The notes: generated by a model not told the origin, from the letters alone. Numbered from the stretch's first letter, positions 17,855-27,094 are shown. The stretch: 64,000 nucleotides of DNA from Fimbriimonadaceae bacterium (GCA_020847855.1 JADLBH010000002.1:1-64000); one strand, 5' to 3'. Made by a program: numbers and translations.

Positions 17855-19612
17855 CTACGGCGCGACCCGCCAACCGGCGAGGTCGAGCTCGACGCACCAG
17901 ATGCTGAGCGTCACGGGGCCAACCTGCTTCACACGGACCCTTGAGCGCACGTTTCGAGTCGTGCCTTCCACGTTGGGGTCAGGCAAACCGGGCGTGGTCG
18001 TCAGTTGCTCATTCAGGGTGATGTTCGTGAGCACGGAGGTGTCCCAGCCGTTCTTGAGGTAGTTCCAGAGTTGAACGTCCTGCTGCAGGCCGACCGTGTT
18101 CGCCTTGATGATCGTTTGGAACTCAAGGGTTCGAATCGGGTAGTCCGCGGGGATCGTGGAGTCGAACTCGATATTGATCGGGGCCGCCGATTGGTTGGGG
18201 ACGATGAACTTGCAAATCCGCAGGTTGTCATTGTCGTCCGCGTAGGTCGAGGCAAGGTTTCCGGCATCTCGTCGCCCCAGGCGTAGCGTGTAGCTGCTCG
18301 GCTGGATCAGCAGGATCGGCCGAATCTGGAACGTCTGGGTGTCATAGGCGAGACCGTCATGGGTCGCGCCGGTGTAAACGACCTCTCCGAGCGGCCCCGT
18401 CACGAGGCCCGCGGGGATATCGTAGAACCCAGCCCCAGTATCGTAGGCCCACTCGTAGAGGGGAACCCCGGTTCGAGAGAACGAGGAGAGCAGCATGTCG
18501 CCCCCGACCTTGCCCGAGAATGCCCCGAACGTGGCGAGAGTGATGTACCCGTTCTCGTCCACCACGAGTCTTTTGAGCGATTGGTTGTCGAGGTTGGGAC
18601 GGGTCGAGGTCCTGCTCCACAGGATCGCCCCCGTGGAATCAAACTCGAACAGCTTTGTGGAGTAGGGAGCCGCGCTCATCACCTCGGCGAACACGAACCT
18701 GCCGTCCGGGTTCTCCACGAACTGGGACTGCCGAAAGCCGATATCGGCCTTGTTCCACTGGAACACGCCCGCAGCATCATATTGGGAGAGCCTTGCTTCC
18801 ACAAAACTTGTGAAGTTTGCCCGGGTGTAGGTGAAGTAGGTGAAGCCGTCGGAACCGATCATCACCTTCGGATCGGCGTCGTTGTCGCTCGCATGTCCTA
18901 GGAACTTCTCATAGACGAAAGTACCGGCGGCATCGAGGCGGACGAACTGGCAGTCAATGTCAGGTAGAGTGTCGTACTCTGCGGATGCGACGACGGAGCC
19001 ATCACTCGCGACATCGAGGCCTCCCGCGCTCTGGGTGGCCACACCGCCGGTGTTCCCCAGGGCGTAGGCCCAGTCGGTCGTGAGGTCGGCGTTCATTCTC
19101 ACCAAGAGCGGCTGGGAGGTGTCCAGCCCACCACCGCAGAAGTAGATGGCACCGTCGGGGGATGCTTGGAAGTCCCCGACCTGGTAGTCGTTGTTGAAAT
19201 GGTCAACGACCCGATCGTTCAGCATGAAGCCGAGGCCATTGAGTGCGACGAAGTAGAAGTCGCGGATGTCGGTCGAGCCTTCAATGCTCGCCACCGCATA
19301 AATCTTGCCGTCGGCGGCGATCGTGAGGTTCTGGCAGAACATCTCGCCTGGGGCGCCGGGTCTGGGGAAGGTCCTCGACCAGAGCACCGTGCCGTCAGGT
19401 TTGGTGCGCATGACCCCCATCTCGGTGTTGGCGTCTTCGACGTCCAAGAGGAAGACGTAGTCGCCGTTCGGCGCCTCCTTCGCATCGGCGACGCGGTAGG
19501 AAAGTGGGCCGTCAAGATGGCTCTCGGTGACGATTTCGGCAGTGCCGATACCTTGGCTGTGCACCACGCTGGCAAGAGCGGTGAGCGCAAGGATGGATGT
19601 GATGGCTCGCAT
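17855..19612 (-). CDS. Secreted propeller-like protein with shared C-terminal module
   Basis: A 585-residue secreted protein. A textbook signal peptide covers residues 1-20 (MRAITSILALTALASVVHSQ), with cleavage near Ser19/Gln20. The body has about six repeats of an Asp/Gly-rich strand unit (for example SPDGAIYFCGGGLD, GSDGFTYFTYTRAN, VDENGYITLATFG) as in NHL or SBBP-type propellers. The last ~140 residues contain RICKFIVPN and end with VGPVTLSIWC, the module also seen at the end of the 47232-48588 gene. GGAG is positioned well before the ATG. Function unknown. Confidence 0.85.
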   Translation of the reverse strand: MRAITSILALTALASVVHSQGIGTAEIVTESHLDGPLSYRVADAKEAPNGDYVFLLDVEDANTEMGVMRTKPDGTVLWSRTFPRPGAPGEMFCQNLTIAADGKIYAVASIEGSTDIRDFYFVALNGLGFMLNDRVVDHFNNDYQVGDFQASPDGAIYFCGGGLDTSQPLLVRMNADLTTDWAYALGNTGGVATQSAGGLDVASDGSVVASAEYDTLPDIDCQFVRLDAAGTFVYEKFLGHASDNDADPKVMIGSDGFTYFTYTRANFTSFVEARLSQYDAAGVFQWNKADIGFRQSQFVENPDGRFVFAEVMSAAPYSTKLFEFDSTGAILWSRTSTRPNLDNQSLKRLVVDENGYITLATFGAFSGKVGGDMLLSSFSRTGVPLYEWAYDTGAGFYDIPAGLVTGPLGEVVYTGATHDGLAYDTQTFQIRPILLIQPSSYTLRLGRRDAGNLASTYADDNDNLRICKFIVPNQSAAPINIEFDSTIPADYPIRTLEFQTIIKANTVGLQQDVQLWNYLKNGWDTSVLTNITLNEQLTTTPGLPDPNVEGTTRNVRSRVRVKQVGPVTLSIWCVELDLAGWRVAP

Positions 19613-19757
19613 TGGTTTCTCCGAGGGCTCCAGCCCTCTGGGTTCATGATAGAAACGCCAACGTCACAGCACCGTCACAACGAAGGTCCGCCGCGATAGG
19701 CAAGGATAGTTTCGACCTGGCTGCCACTTTTGCCGCTGTCTTGCCGTAAGTATTCGC

Positions 19758-20201
19758 ATGGTAGCGGCAGATCGCTCCGTCGGGCTTTGGCCCAAGGTCG
19801 AGGAGATTGCTCTCTTCCTCCTGCGCATCGTTTGCGGCTTCTTGCTTTTCCAATCCGGCAGCATGCTGCACTTTGGCTGGCCCGATGCCATGCCCGCGGG
19901 GATGGCACCGGCTCCGGGCTCGCAGTTGTGGATCGGGAAGTGGATCGAGGTGGTCGGGGGCGGTTTGCTCCTTCTGGGACTGGGCTCGAGGTGGGTCGCG
20001 TTCGTCCTCTCTGGGATGATGGCGGTCGCCTACTTCCAGTTCCACCAGCCCGGCGGTGTCTGGCCTGCGCAGAACGGCGGCGCCGCTGCGGTGCTGATGT
20101 GTTTCGCATGCCTCTTCCTCTTCGCCAAGGGCGGCGGGGCATGGAGCCTAGACTCGAAGCTAAGCAAGCAACCCAAGGCGGACCAAGCCGACCTACCGTG
20201 A
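19758..20201 (+). CDS. DoxX-family membrane protein
   Basis: A 147-residue protein with four predicted transmembrane helices (about 17-36, 56-77, 80-97, 106-126) in the DoxX arrangement. It has a first-helix LLRIVCGFLLFQSG motif and a YFQFHQPGGVWPAQNGG loop before the last helix. DoxX proteins are linked to thiol redox or quinone-related functions, but most are uncharacterised. The next gene begins 6 bp downstream, so it probably starts an operon of small accessory genes. Confidence 0.88.
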   Translation: MVAADRSVGLWPKVEEIALFLLRIVCGFLLFQSGSMLHFGWPDAMPAGMAPAPGSQLWIGKWIEVVGGGLLLLGLGSRWVAFVLSGMMAVAYFQFHQPGGVWPAQNGGAAAVLMCFACLFLFAKGGGAWSLDSKLSKQPKADQADLP

Positions 20202-20207
20202 GGAAGG

Positions 20208-20558
20208 ATGCCCAAGCCGGAAACGGTTGAGGACTATCTTCGTGCGATCCCACGGGATGACTTTCGTGAGGAGCTCGAACGAGTCAGAGCCCTGATCATG
20301 TCCGAAATCCCGGACGCGCAAGAGGTGATCAGCTACGGGATACCGGCCTTCAAGCTAGAAAAGGTCGTGGTTTGGCTCGCCGCGTTTCAGAGCCACATTT
20401 CGTTCTGTGCGGGCGGTGGCACCGGGATCTTCGCCCAGTCGCTTGCCGGGTTCAAGGCGTCCAAGGGTGCGGTGCAGTTCACGCCGGACAATCCCTTGCC
20501 CGATGAGTGGGTGAGGAAAGTCGTCCGTGCACGGGTGTTGGAGACGAGATCCTCTTAG
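20208..20558 (+). CDS. DUF1801 domain protein (YdhG-like)
   Basis: A 116-residue protein of the DUF1801 family, sometimes called an iron chaperone by analogy with a Bacillus protein. It shows the family pattern: an N-terminal helix with TVEDYLRAIP, the ISYGIPAFKLEKVVVWLAAFQSHISF core, and a C-terminal strand with FTPDNPLP. GAGGAAGG lies directly before the ATG, and the DoxX stop is 6 bp away, which suggests co-translation. The physiological role is not established. Confidence 0.88.
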   Translation: MPKPETVEDYLRAIPRDDFREELERVRALIMSEIPDAQEVISYGIPAFKLEKVVVWLAAFQSHISFCAGGGTGIFAQSLAGFKASKGAVQFTPDNPLPDEWVRKVVRARVLETRSS

Positions 20559-20596
20559 CCAGGTTTGGTGAGGAAGGGATGGGGTAGTGTCCAGCT

Positions 20597-21316
20597 ATGG
20601 AGCACGCAACCCCGCCGATCGCATCCCGAGAAGAATGGCTCAAAGCTAGGATGGAGCTTCTGGCCCTAGAAAAGGCGCACACCCGAGAATACGACCGGAT
20701 CAACGCGATCCGCAGGCGATTGCCCATGGTGCGGGTGGAAAGGGACTACCGTTTTGTGGGCGAGGACGGCGAGCGCAGCTTACCGGACCTCTTCGAGGGA
20801 AAGAGCCAGCTCATCGTCTACCATTTCATGTTCGAGCCCGAATGGGACAAGGGTTGCCCTGGCTGCACGGGCTTGATAGACGCGATACGCGACCTGTCCT
20901 TGCTCGATAAGAAGAGCGCCAGGTTTGTCATGGTTTCGCGGGCACCGCTGAAAAAGCTCCTTGCGTACCGAAAGGAGAAGGGCTGGGAGTGGCCATGGTA
21001 CTCGGCGGTCGGGAACGACTTCAACTTCGATCTGCAAGTCACAGTGGCACCGGGCAGGGAAGGGCAAACCTACAACTACTTTGACCAAGATCGCTTCGCC
21101 AAGGAGTTTAGCGACCTCGACCGTGAAATGGACCTGCCGGGAACGAGCGTTTTCTTGCGCACGCCCGAGGGTGTCTTCCACACCTATTCGACCTTCCAGC
21201 GCGGCGGGGAGGCACTGACCGATTCGTACCGGCTGCTCGACATCACACCCTACGGCCGCCAGGAGGACTTTGAGGACTCGCCCGAAGGATGGCCCCAAGA
21301 GCCGACCTACGGATAG
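20597..21316 (+). CDS. DUF899 thioredoxin-like family protein
   Basis: A 239-residue member of the DUF899 family, which has a thioredoxin-like fold. The characteristic start (ASREEWLKAR), the RRRLPMVRVERDYRF segment, a CxxC pair (Cys87-Pro-Gly-Cys90), YFDQDRFAKEF and the C-terminal FHTYSTFQRGGEALTDSYRLLD are all present. The CxxC suggests redox activity, but the reaction is unknown. It follows the DUF1801 gene by 38 bp. DUF899, DUF1801 and YdeI-type genes often travel together in soil bacteria. Confidence 0.9.
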   Translation: MEHATPPIASREEWLKARMELLALEKAHTREYDRINAIRRRLPMVRVERDYRFVGEDGERSLPDLFEGKSQLIVYHFMFEPEWDKGCPGCTGLIDAIRDLSLLDKKSARFVMVSRAPLKKLLAYRKEKGWEWPWYSAVGNDFNFDLQVTVAPGREGQTYNYFDQDRFAKEFSDLDREMDLPGTSVFLRTPEGVFHTYSTFQRGGEALTDSYRLLDITPYGRQEDFEDSPEGWPQEPTYG

Positions 21317-21387
21317 GAGCCTGCCACGCGCTTGGGAGACCTCCGGAGAGCGACCTGGCTCAGGCTGAAGGCGATGCGTATTGCTGA

Positions 21388-21417
21388 TTGTCAACCGTGA
21401 CCGATCCTCGGTATCCT
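21388..21417 (+). promoter_or_regulatory. Candidate sigma-70-like promoter
   Basis: TTGTCA at 21388-21393 and TATCCT at 21412-21417 are separated by 18 bases and lie 13 bases before the ATG of the YdeI-like gene, so the leader would be very short. Weak support by eye only. Confidence 0.25.
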
Positions 21418-21429
21418 TAGTGCACTACG

Positions 21430-21954
21430 ATGCCTGGAGAGGAAGCGACGGTTCGGTTCGAAGTCACGCCCCAGGGAGGATTTTTGACGATTCCTACGGA
21501 TTCGATCGCACGGGTGCCCGAAGGATGCAAGGTTGTCGAAGGCTTGCTCGATGGGTTTCCCTTCCGAGCACCCCTTCGCGAAGATAGGAACGGGCACCAA
21601 ATCGTGCTGAGCCGGGCCCAGTGTGAAGCCGCTCTCGCCGGTACGGGGGGGGTATCGGTCGAGCTCACGAGGTTTGGCGAAGAGCGCGAGGTCCGCGTCC
21701 CGAGCGACTTGAGCGCGGCGCTCAATAAAGAGCCCTCGGCGCTCGCTGCCTGGGGAAAGGTGACCCCGATGGCCCGTCGAGAGTGGGTTCGCTGGGTCGC
21801 TTCGAGCAAGCAGGACAAGACCCGCGTCCACCGCATCGAGACCGCGTGCGACATGCTTGCGAGCGGAAAGCGTAGACCTTGCTGCTTCCCTGCGATCAAC
21901 TGGGTGACGAAGGGAAAGGTCACGGCGGAAGAGACCTGGATACCGTTGAGCTAG
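21430..21954 (+). CDS. YdeI/OmpD-associated family protein with DUF1905 domain
   Basis: A 174-residue protein with an N-terminal DUF1905 region (about 5-90: GGFLTIPTDSIARVPEG and NGHQIVLSRAQCEA) and a C-terminal YdeI/OmpD-associated region (about 95-155). The latter has the family signature VPSDLSAAL, MARREWVRWV and RVHRIETACDML. The family is widespread in soil bacteria and linked by name to bacteriocin resistance, but its function is unproven. It lies 113 bp after the DUF899 gene and may have its own promoter. Confidence 0.87.
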   Translation: MPGEEATVRFEVTPQGGFLTIPTDSIARVPEGCKVVEGLLDGFPFRAPLREDRNGHQIVLSRAQCEAALAGTGGVSVELTRFGEEREVRVPSDLSAALNKEPSALAAWGKVTPMARREWVRWVASSKQDKTRVHRIETACDMLASGKRRPCCFPAINWVTKGKVTAEETWIPLS

Positions 21955-22092
21955 GAACTTCTAGCACGGACTCCCGTGGCGGATGCTACTCGGCGCTCGA
22001 GATCTAAGTTCAAAACACAATGCCGAGTCCTTACCCAGGTAATCCTACTAGTTTTCTAGACAATTCTTACGAATTGACATCGAGTATCCCGT

Positions 22093-22106
22093 TGTGGCAC
22101 GCCACA
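22093..22106. promoter_or_regulatory. Short palindrome upstream of the PEP-CTERM gene
   Basis: TGTGGC-AC-GCCACA is a perfect 6+2+6 palindrome 80 bases before the PEP-CTERM start codon at 22187. It lies in a visibly AT-richer intergenic stretch of 232 bp that also holds a TTGACA (22074-22079) without a well-spaced -10. It could be an operator; nothing here identifies a regulator. Confidence 0.25.
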
Positions 22107-22186
22107 TAACGTACAAAGCTGGTGAGTCTAAACGGCGGGTAGCGTCGTGACGTTCTCCATGCTTCCCACGATGGGACGGTGCAATC

Positions 22187-22726
22187 ATGAAACTTATCAT
22201 CGCGTCTTGCATTCTAGCGGCCGCCGGATTTGCGTCGGCGCAGTCCAGGAGTTCATTCCTTGACGTGGACGTGATCTCCGATATCGTGGTGAACGTCTCC
22301 AATGGCGGCCTCACTCAAGAGGTCGTGGTCGGGGCAAACCCCACGTTCACCTACGATTCTCAGGTTTACACGATCGCCGACCTTTTCGGCTTCTGGAACC
22401 TGTCCGATGACGACGACCTGAGCGTGGTCAACCAGGCGACCGGCGTCTGGACGACGACGAACAACAACGCTGGGGGCGGCGGGATCGCGGGTTGGAAGAC
22501 CAATCCCAACACCGGCCTTACACCGAACACCTCCTATACGTTCAACTTCGACTCGCTAAACTACGCGAGCGTCGAAGGGACCGGCTTCCACGTTCGGATT
22601 GACGGCACTTTCCCCGGTACCAATGGCAACACTGGCTACATCACAGCGGTCCCGGAACCGGGAACCATGATCGCGCTCGGTGCCGGCATCGCGGCTCTCG
22701 CAGCCCGACGTCGCAAGAAGGCGTAA
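22187..22726 (+). CDS. PEP-CTERM secreted protein
   Basis: A 179-residue exported protein. The signal peptide (1-18, ending FASAQ) is clear. The middle is a Thr/Asn/Gly-rich beta domain. The tail has the PEP-CTERM sorting signature: VPEPGTM, a hydrophobic helix (IALGAGIAALAA) and a basic end (RRRKK). Such proteins are processed by an exosortase and often join the extracellular matrix; no exosortase gene lies in this window. A strong terminator hairpin follows 25 bp after the stop. Confidence 0.92.
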   Translation: MKLIIASCILAAAGFASAQSRSSFLDVDVISDIVVNVSNGGLTQEVVVGANPTFTYDSQVYTIADLFGFWNLSDDDDLSVVNQATGVWTTTNNNAGGGGIAGWKTNPNTGLTPNTSYTFNFDSLNYASVEGTGFHVRIDGTFPGTNGNTGYITAVPEPGTMIALGAGIAALAARRRKKA

Positions 22727-22751
22727 CGCTCAAGTCGTGGCCTTCTAGCAG

Positions 22752-22786
22752 CGCCCGACCGTCCCTATACAAGGGGAGGTCGGGCG
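22752..22786 (+). terminator. Terminator of the PEP-CTERM gene at 22187
   Basis: A 9-bp perfect stem (22752-22760 with 22778-22786) with an inner TCCC/GGGA pairing is followed by a T-rich stretch (TTCATCGTTTT). It is the most canonical intrinsic terminator in the window. Confidence 0.8.
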
Positions 22787-22841
22787 TTCATCGTTTTGAT
22801 GGCGGAGATCCCCAAGGCGCGTGTAAGATGGCCGAGGAGCC

Positions 22842-24851
22842 ATGTTCGCGCCTGCCCTACTCATTGGCCTCGCGGCAGTCTCCGCTCCGCCCGAGCTGCC
22901 CCTGATCCCCAGCGTACGGAACGCGACCCTGACCGGGGAGAGCATGCCCCCTTCGTGGAGCGTGAACCGGTCGGGCCTCTCCGGGTTCGACGCCGATCTC
23001 GCGGCCCTGCAACATAAGGGGGCGAAGCGCTCGCTACCTTTGCGGCTCGAGATTGATGCCAAGGCGGTTCCAGAACCGGAGGGTTATCGCCTGCTGATAC
23101 GTCGTCAGGGTGTCAGGGTGACCGGTGCGGACGCAGCGGGGGTGTTCTATGCGCTCAAGACGCTGCGGCAACTCGTTGCGCTTTATCCGGACGGCGCGCC
23201 CTGCGGGATGATCGTGGACTCGCCCGCCTTCCGGCTTCGTGGGTTCATGCACGACACGGGCCGCAACTACCAGCCGGTCGGGATGCTCAAGGCGCAACTC
23301 GACCGACTCGCCGACTACAAGCTGAATGTCTTCCATTGGCACCTGACGGACCGTCCTGGATGGCGGATCGAGTGCAAGTCCTACCCGATACTCAACGATC
23401 CTTCCACGCGCCTGCCCGAGCGCGATCCGACGGCGACGTATTCATATCGCGAGATTCGAGAGGTAATCGCGTATGCGAAAGCCCGCCATATCCAAGTGAT
23501 CCCAGAACTCGACATGCCCGGCCACTCGGACTACTTCGATAAGGCGTTCGGCTTCGGGATGGGCGACCCGCGGGCGTTGCCGATCCTCAAGGCACTGATC
23601 GCGGAGTTCTGCAGGGAGGTACCGGCTAGAGACTGTCCGATCTTGCACGTCGGGTCGGACGAAGTACGCATCCAGGAGCCAGAGAAGTTCACCGCCGAGA
23701 TCACCGCCGAGGTCCGCCGTCACGGGAGGACCCCAATGATGTGGAACCCCGGTCTACCCAACGACGGTTCCGCGATTGATCAGCTCTGGCGCGATTGGCA
23801 GACCGGCCCCATCCCGGTCGGGAACCGGTCGGGCGTTGTGGACTCCGGCCTCGGGTACATCAACTACTTCGATCCCTGGGAACTGGTACGGCGCTACTAC
23901 TTCCTTCAAACGTGCGGCGTGGCGCAGGGCGACGAAACGCGGCTTGGCGGCATCCTCTGTTGCTGGCCCGACATCCGCGTGGAGGATAAGACGAAGATCG
24001 CGGCGCAGAACGGCCAATGGCCCTCCGTCTTGGCCTTCGCCCAGAACTCATGGGGCGGACGGGCGAAGCAGGAGTCGGCCGCGGCTGAGTCGTTGCCCGC
24101 GCCCGATTCGCGCCTCGGTCGCGAGTTTACGGAGTTCGAGTCACGCTTGGCGATCCATCGCGACACCTTCTTCCGCGGTAAGGCGTTCCCGTTCTCTAGG
24201 TCGGGCCACGTCGTATGGCGTACGATCGGCCCGTTTCCTGCGGACACCTCGGACTCAGAGAGCCCGCTATCTTACATTGCGAAAACCTATACGACCGGCG
24301 GGCTGGAGCTTTCGTGGAAGACCGTGTACGGGGGCGTGGTGCCGGTGGACTTTATGGTGCCGATTGCTGCCGACGCGGTATTAGGCCGTAAGGAAGGATC
24401 GGTTCCTGGTATTGCTTACCTGCTAACCTACGTCCACTCGCCCGAAGCGGCCACGCTTCGGGCCCAGGTCGGGTTCGACACTCCCGCCCGATCGGACCGA
24501 CTCTATGGCGGCATCCCCCCCGCGGGAACGTGGGACTCGAACGGGGGCTCCGTGTTCCTGAACGACCACCCGGTTCCCGCTCCTTCCTGGCAGGCTCCAG
24601 GAACCCGGCGGCTCATGACGCACTCGTGGAACACGGCACAAGAGCTGGTCTCGCTTGTGGACGAAGAGCTGTATTGGACCCGCGAACCGGCTGCGATCCC
24701 CTTGCGCGCCGGGTGGAACAAGCTATTGGTCAAGTTTCCTGCGGGGTATGCGAACCACAAGCCGAAGTTTGCCTTCTTCCCGGTGAGGAAGGACGAGTCG
24801 GGCCGATGGGTCGAGGATCTGAGCGTCCGCTTCGCCGCGAGCCCCCAGTGA
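22842..24851 (+). CDS. Beta-N-acetylhexosaminidase, GH20
   Basis: Removes terminal GlcNAc or GalNAc from glycans such as chitin or peptidoglycan fragments. The 669-residue protein has a short signal peptide (1-14), a GH20b-like N-domain (about 60-125), and the catalytic barrel with RGFMHDTGRNY, NVFHWHLTDRPGWRIE and the catalytic Asp273-Glu274 in HVGSDE. The usual residue before Asp in the family is Gly, here Ser272. A C-terminal beta-sandwich (about 445-660) may bind carbohydrate. GAGGAG sits just before the ATG. Confidence 0.93.
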   Translation: MFAPALLIGLAAVSAPPELPLIPSVRNATLTGESMPPSWSVNRSGLSGFDADLAALQHKGAKRSLPLRLEIDAKAVPEPEGYRLLIRRQGVRVTGADAAGVFYALKTLRQLVALYPDGAPCGMIVDSPAFRLRGFMHDTGRNYQPVGMLKAQLDRLADYKLNVFHWHLTDRPGWRIECKSYPILNDPSTRLPERDPTATYSYREIREVIAYAKARHIQVIPELDMPGHSDYFDKAFGFGMGDPRALPILKALIAEFCREVPARDCPILHVGSDEVRIQEPEKFTAEITAEVRRHGRTPMMWNPGLPNDGSAIDQLWRDWQTGPIPVGNRSGVVDSGLGYINYFDPWELVRRYYFLQTCGVAQGDETRLGGILCCWPDIRVEDKTKIAAQNGQWPSVLAFAQNSWGGRAKQESAAAESLPAPDSRLGREFTEFESRLAIHRDTFFRGKAFPFSRSGHVVWRTIGPFPADTSDSESPLSYIAKTYTTGGLELSWKTVYGGVVPVDFMVPIAADAVLGRKEGSVPGIAYLLTYVHSPEAATLRAQVGFDTPARSDRLYGGIPPAGTWDSNGGSVFLNDHPVPAPSWQAPGTRRLMTHSWNTAQELVSLVDEELYWTREPAAIPLRAGWNKLLVKFPAGYANHKPKFAFFPVRKDESGRWVEDLSVRFAASPQ

Positions 24852-24860
24852 CGCTGCCGA

Positions 24861-25799
24861 TTAGCCGCCTTCGCGCGTGAACTCGAACTTGCGGGGTGTG
24901 CCGCCTTTGGACTGCCCGATCGTGGCCGTCAGGGCACCGTCCGACGAAACCTCGTACACGATGCGTTTCGGGTAGTCATGGCGTGGGTTCTCAAACACGG
25001 CCCGTTTGTCGCCAAGCTCGGTCATGACGAACTCGGTCGGCGCCCCCCCGTTGGGCTGGGCGATGTAGACAAGACCGCCGTCTCGCTCCACGATGCGCAA
25101 GAACTCGAACGCCGACATCTTTTCGCGCGAGACCGTCCTCGCGACCGCGAGCATCGAGCCCCCCTTCGCAGGGCTCCATCTCTCTTCGATTGTGGTCGTC
25201 CCGCCGGTACCCCGCGTGCCTACCCACGGCCCGACGAGCCACGCGAGGTCGCCAATGACGGCTCTCGTCGGAGCAGGCATTGGGATGTCCTCCGCGTGTC
25301 GGTAGAGCCCGACCGACCAGACGCCCGGAGTCAGTTCAAGGTTGGAACGCACTACCAAGCCATCTTCCGTCATGCGGAACTCCCGTTGGATCAATCCTTC
25401 GGGTGCTTTGCCCGCCCCGCGAAAGAACACGACTTCGTACGTGAGCACCCCTTCTTTCCAGCTGCCGATGTATCGCGAGAACGTCCCTTCCGCATTCTCG
25501 ACCTCGGTCGGCGTGCCGTTGAGGGCGATGCGTACCTCGCGGTGTCCGGAACCGTGGCCGCTCACGAGAACGACAGCCCTCTCCTCGGTGCGTAATACGA
25601 ACTTAGAACTCATGGGCGGGTTCAACTGTTCGAGAGTGCGACCCTCGGTCCGATCCTCTACAAAGATCCATTCGCCGTCAAGGGCCCGGAGGTCGCTATT
25701 TTGGGGGGAGCGGGCTCCGGTCGTAGTGAGCAAGAGCGTGGTTAGAGCCAAGCCGAGCCCAGCCCACTGGACAAAGTCGCGATCCGCTAGAAACTGCAT
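24861..25799 (-). CDS. Exported protein with DUF6265-like C-terminal domain
   Basis: A 312-residue protein with an N-terminal signal or anchor helix (about 12-30, LGLALTTLLLTTTGA). The first part (about 35-175) looks like a lipocalin-type TIGR03067 region (LDGEWIFVEDRTEGR, FVLRTEERAVVL). The second (about 185-310) matches the DUF6265 pattern: LAWLVGPWVG, IEERWSPAKGGSMLAVART and FENPRHDYPKRIVYE. GAGGT lies nine bases before the ATG at 25799; the frame extends further upstream but without such support. It is convergent with the hexosaminidase gene. Function unknown. Confidence 0.82.
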   Translation of the reverse strand: MQFLADRDFVQWAGLGLALTTLLLTTTGARSPQNSDLRALDGEWIFVEDRTEGRTLEQLNPPMSSKFVLRTEERAVVLVSGHGSGHREVRIALNGTPTEVENAEGTFSRYIGSWKEGVLTYEVVFFRGAGKAPEGLIQREFRMTEDGLVVRSNLELTPGVWSVGLYRHAEDIPMPAPTRAVIGDLAWLVGPWVGTRGTGGTTTIEERWSPAKGGSMLAVARTVSREKMSAFEFLRIVERDGGLVYIAQPNGGAPTEFVMTELGDKRAVFENPRHDYPKRIVYEVSSDGALTATIGQSKGGTPRKFEFTREGG

Positions 25800-25989
25800 C
25801 GTCGGTGACCTCGAAGCGCATCTCCATCCTCCCGACCTAGCGGCTGGGTGGAGCAAGACGACGCCCCAGCTATGATACGTTCAGTGCGACCGGTTTGCTC
25901 CCATCGGTGAACCGTGGACGCTGCGCTTCGGCTAAGCACGTGTCAGCTTCCAGGATCGGAGGCACGGTGCCTCGCGGCACAGTCGGAGC

Positions 25990-26209
25990 GTGTTGATCAC
26001 AGGAGTGGTCCTCGCCCTTTTCGCCCTGGCCGTGCCATGTAGCCAGGATCCGGTGAGCCTCAAGACGAGCGAGGCTGTGGCGAAGCTCTGTGAGAAACGT
26101 GACGCCGGACAAGGTCGCGACCCTTGCTGAGGTGCGGCTGGACGAACTGACCAGGGAATGGATGCGTTTCTACCGCCCGATCCCGGCGAAAGAGCCCCGT
26201 TTGTCCTGA
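25990..26209 (+). pseudogene. Possible frameshifted small exported-protein gene
   Basis: In the 435-bp gap between two minus-strand genes, a GTG at 25990 opens a signal-like frame (VLITGVVLALFALAVPCSQD) that stops at 26130. From about 26090 the next frame reads on to a stop at 26209 with good amphipathic character (VTPDKVATLAEVRLDELTREW). Joining the two gives a plausible exported protein of about 72 residues, possibly a lipoprotein (VPCSQD). This would need one shift near 26085-26090. It could equally be chance. The rest of the gap shows nothing recognisable. Confidence 0.3.
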
Positions 26210-26234
26210 AGTTCAGCCCAGAGGCCAAGGGGGT

Positions 26235-26948
26235 TCACTTCAGGAGCAACCAGATGCCGAGGCCGACGAGGAGTACGGAGACCACCTGAAAGAAGCGGTC
26301 CTCCGGGATCCGCTTCAGCAGGGACATCCCAAAGTAGGTGCCGGCCAAGACGCCGCACACCATCGCGGCGATCGCCAACCAAAGCTTGGAGAGTTCGTCC
26401 CATTGTGTGGCGACATAGACGGGCATCCTCGCCAGATCCACGATGACGCCGGTCGCGGTCGCAGTGGCGATGAAGGAGGCCTTCGTTGTCCCGAGACCGA
26501 GCATCGCCCCAGCCCGTAGTCCGCCTTGATTGCCCACCAAACCGCCGAGGAACCCCGAGACGCCACCGGCCACCCACGCCCACACCCCGTGGAACCGCAG
26601 ATTTTTCGTCCACCCTGCGAGGCCTCCCAGTCCCACGAAGAGCAAGAGTGCCGCAAGGACGACCTCCAGCGTGCGGGAGGTGAGCCATGTGCCAGTGACG
26701 GCTCCCAACAGGCCGCCAGCCGCGCTCGTCAGCCCAAACGAGCGCAACAGCTTATAGTCTATGTGCTTTCGGACCAGCCAAAGACGGTAGCCGGTAGCGA
26801 CGAGATGGGGGATCGAGACGGCGGCGACCGCGAGTTTGGCCGGGTAGTAGATGGCGAGCGTCGGTGTCAGTAGGCTGCCGATCCCGAACCCAGCAACCGC
26901 CGCGATTCCCGCGGCTGCCAGTGCGACCAAGCAAACCGCTCCCAACAT
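26235..26948 (-). CDS. Sulfite exporter TauE/SafE family protein
   Basis: A 237-residue membrane protein with about seven to eight helices covering nearly the whole length. It shows the two-repeat TauE/SafE plan: GFGIGSLLTPTLAIYYPAKLAV in the first half and GGVSGFLGGLVGNQGGLRAG in the second. Family members export sulfite, sulfoacetate or other organosulfur anions, and the substrate cannot be read from sequence. No clear ribosome binding site precedes the ATG. It is followed upstream by tRNA-Glu on the same strand. Confidence 0.9.
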   Translation of the reverse strand: MLGAVCLVALAAAGIAAVAGFGIGSLLTPTLAIYYPAKLAVAAVSIPHLVATGYRLWLVRKHIDYKLLRSFGLTSAAGGLLGAVTGTWLTSRTLEVVLAALLLFVGLGGLAGWTKNLRFHGVWAWVAGGVSGFLGGLVGNQGGLRAGAMLGLGTTKASFIATATATGVIVDLARMPVYVATQWDELSKLWLAIAAMVCGVLAGTYFGMSLLKRIPEDRFFQVVSVLLVGLGIWLLLK

Positions 26949-27017
26949 GCGTAGAGTCTACTGGCACGAAACATATCGGATAGCCCACGGAACCGATCCG
27001 GGCAAAATAGAGAAGTT

Positions 27018-27094
27018 TGGTACTCCCGACGGGATTCGAACCCGCGATCTTCGCCGTGAGAGGGCGATGTCCTAAACCGCTAGACGACGGGAGC
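27018..27094 (-). tRNA. tRNA-Glu (anticodon CTC)
   Basis: A complete 77-nt cloverleaf including an encoded CCA (27018-27020). The acceptor stem GCTCCCG pairs with CGGGAGT (last pair G-U). The loop CTCTCAC gives anticodon CTC at 27058-27060, reading GAG, and the T-arm GGTTCGAATCC is standard. The D-arm TCGTCTAGCGGTTTAGGACA is typical of bacterial tRNA-Glu. Confidence 0.96.
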
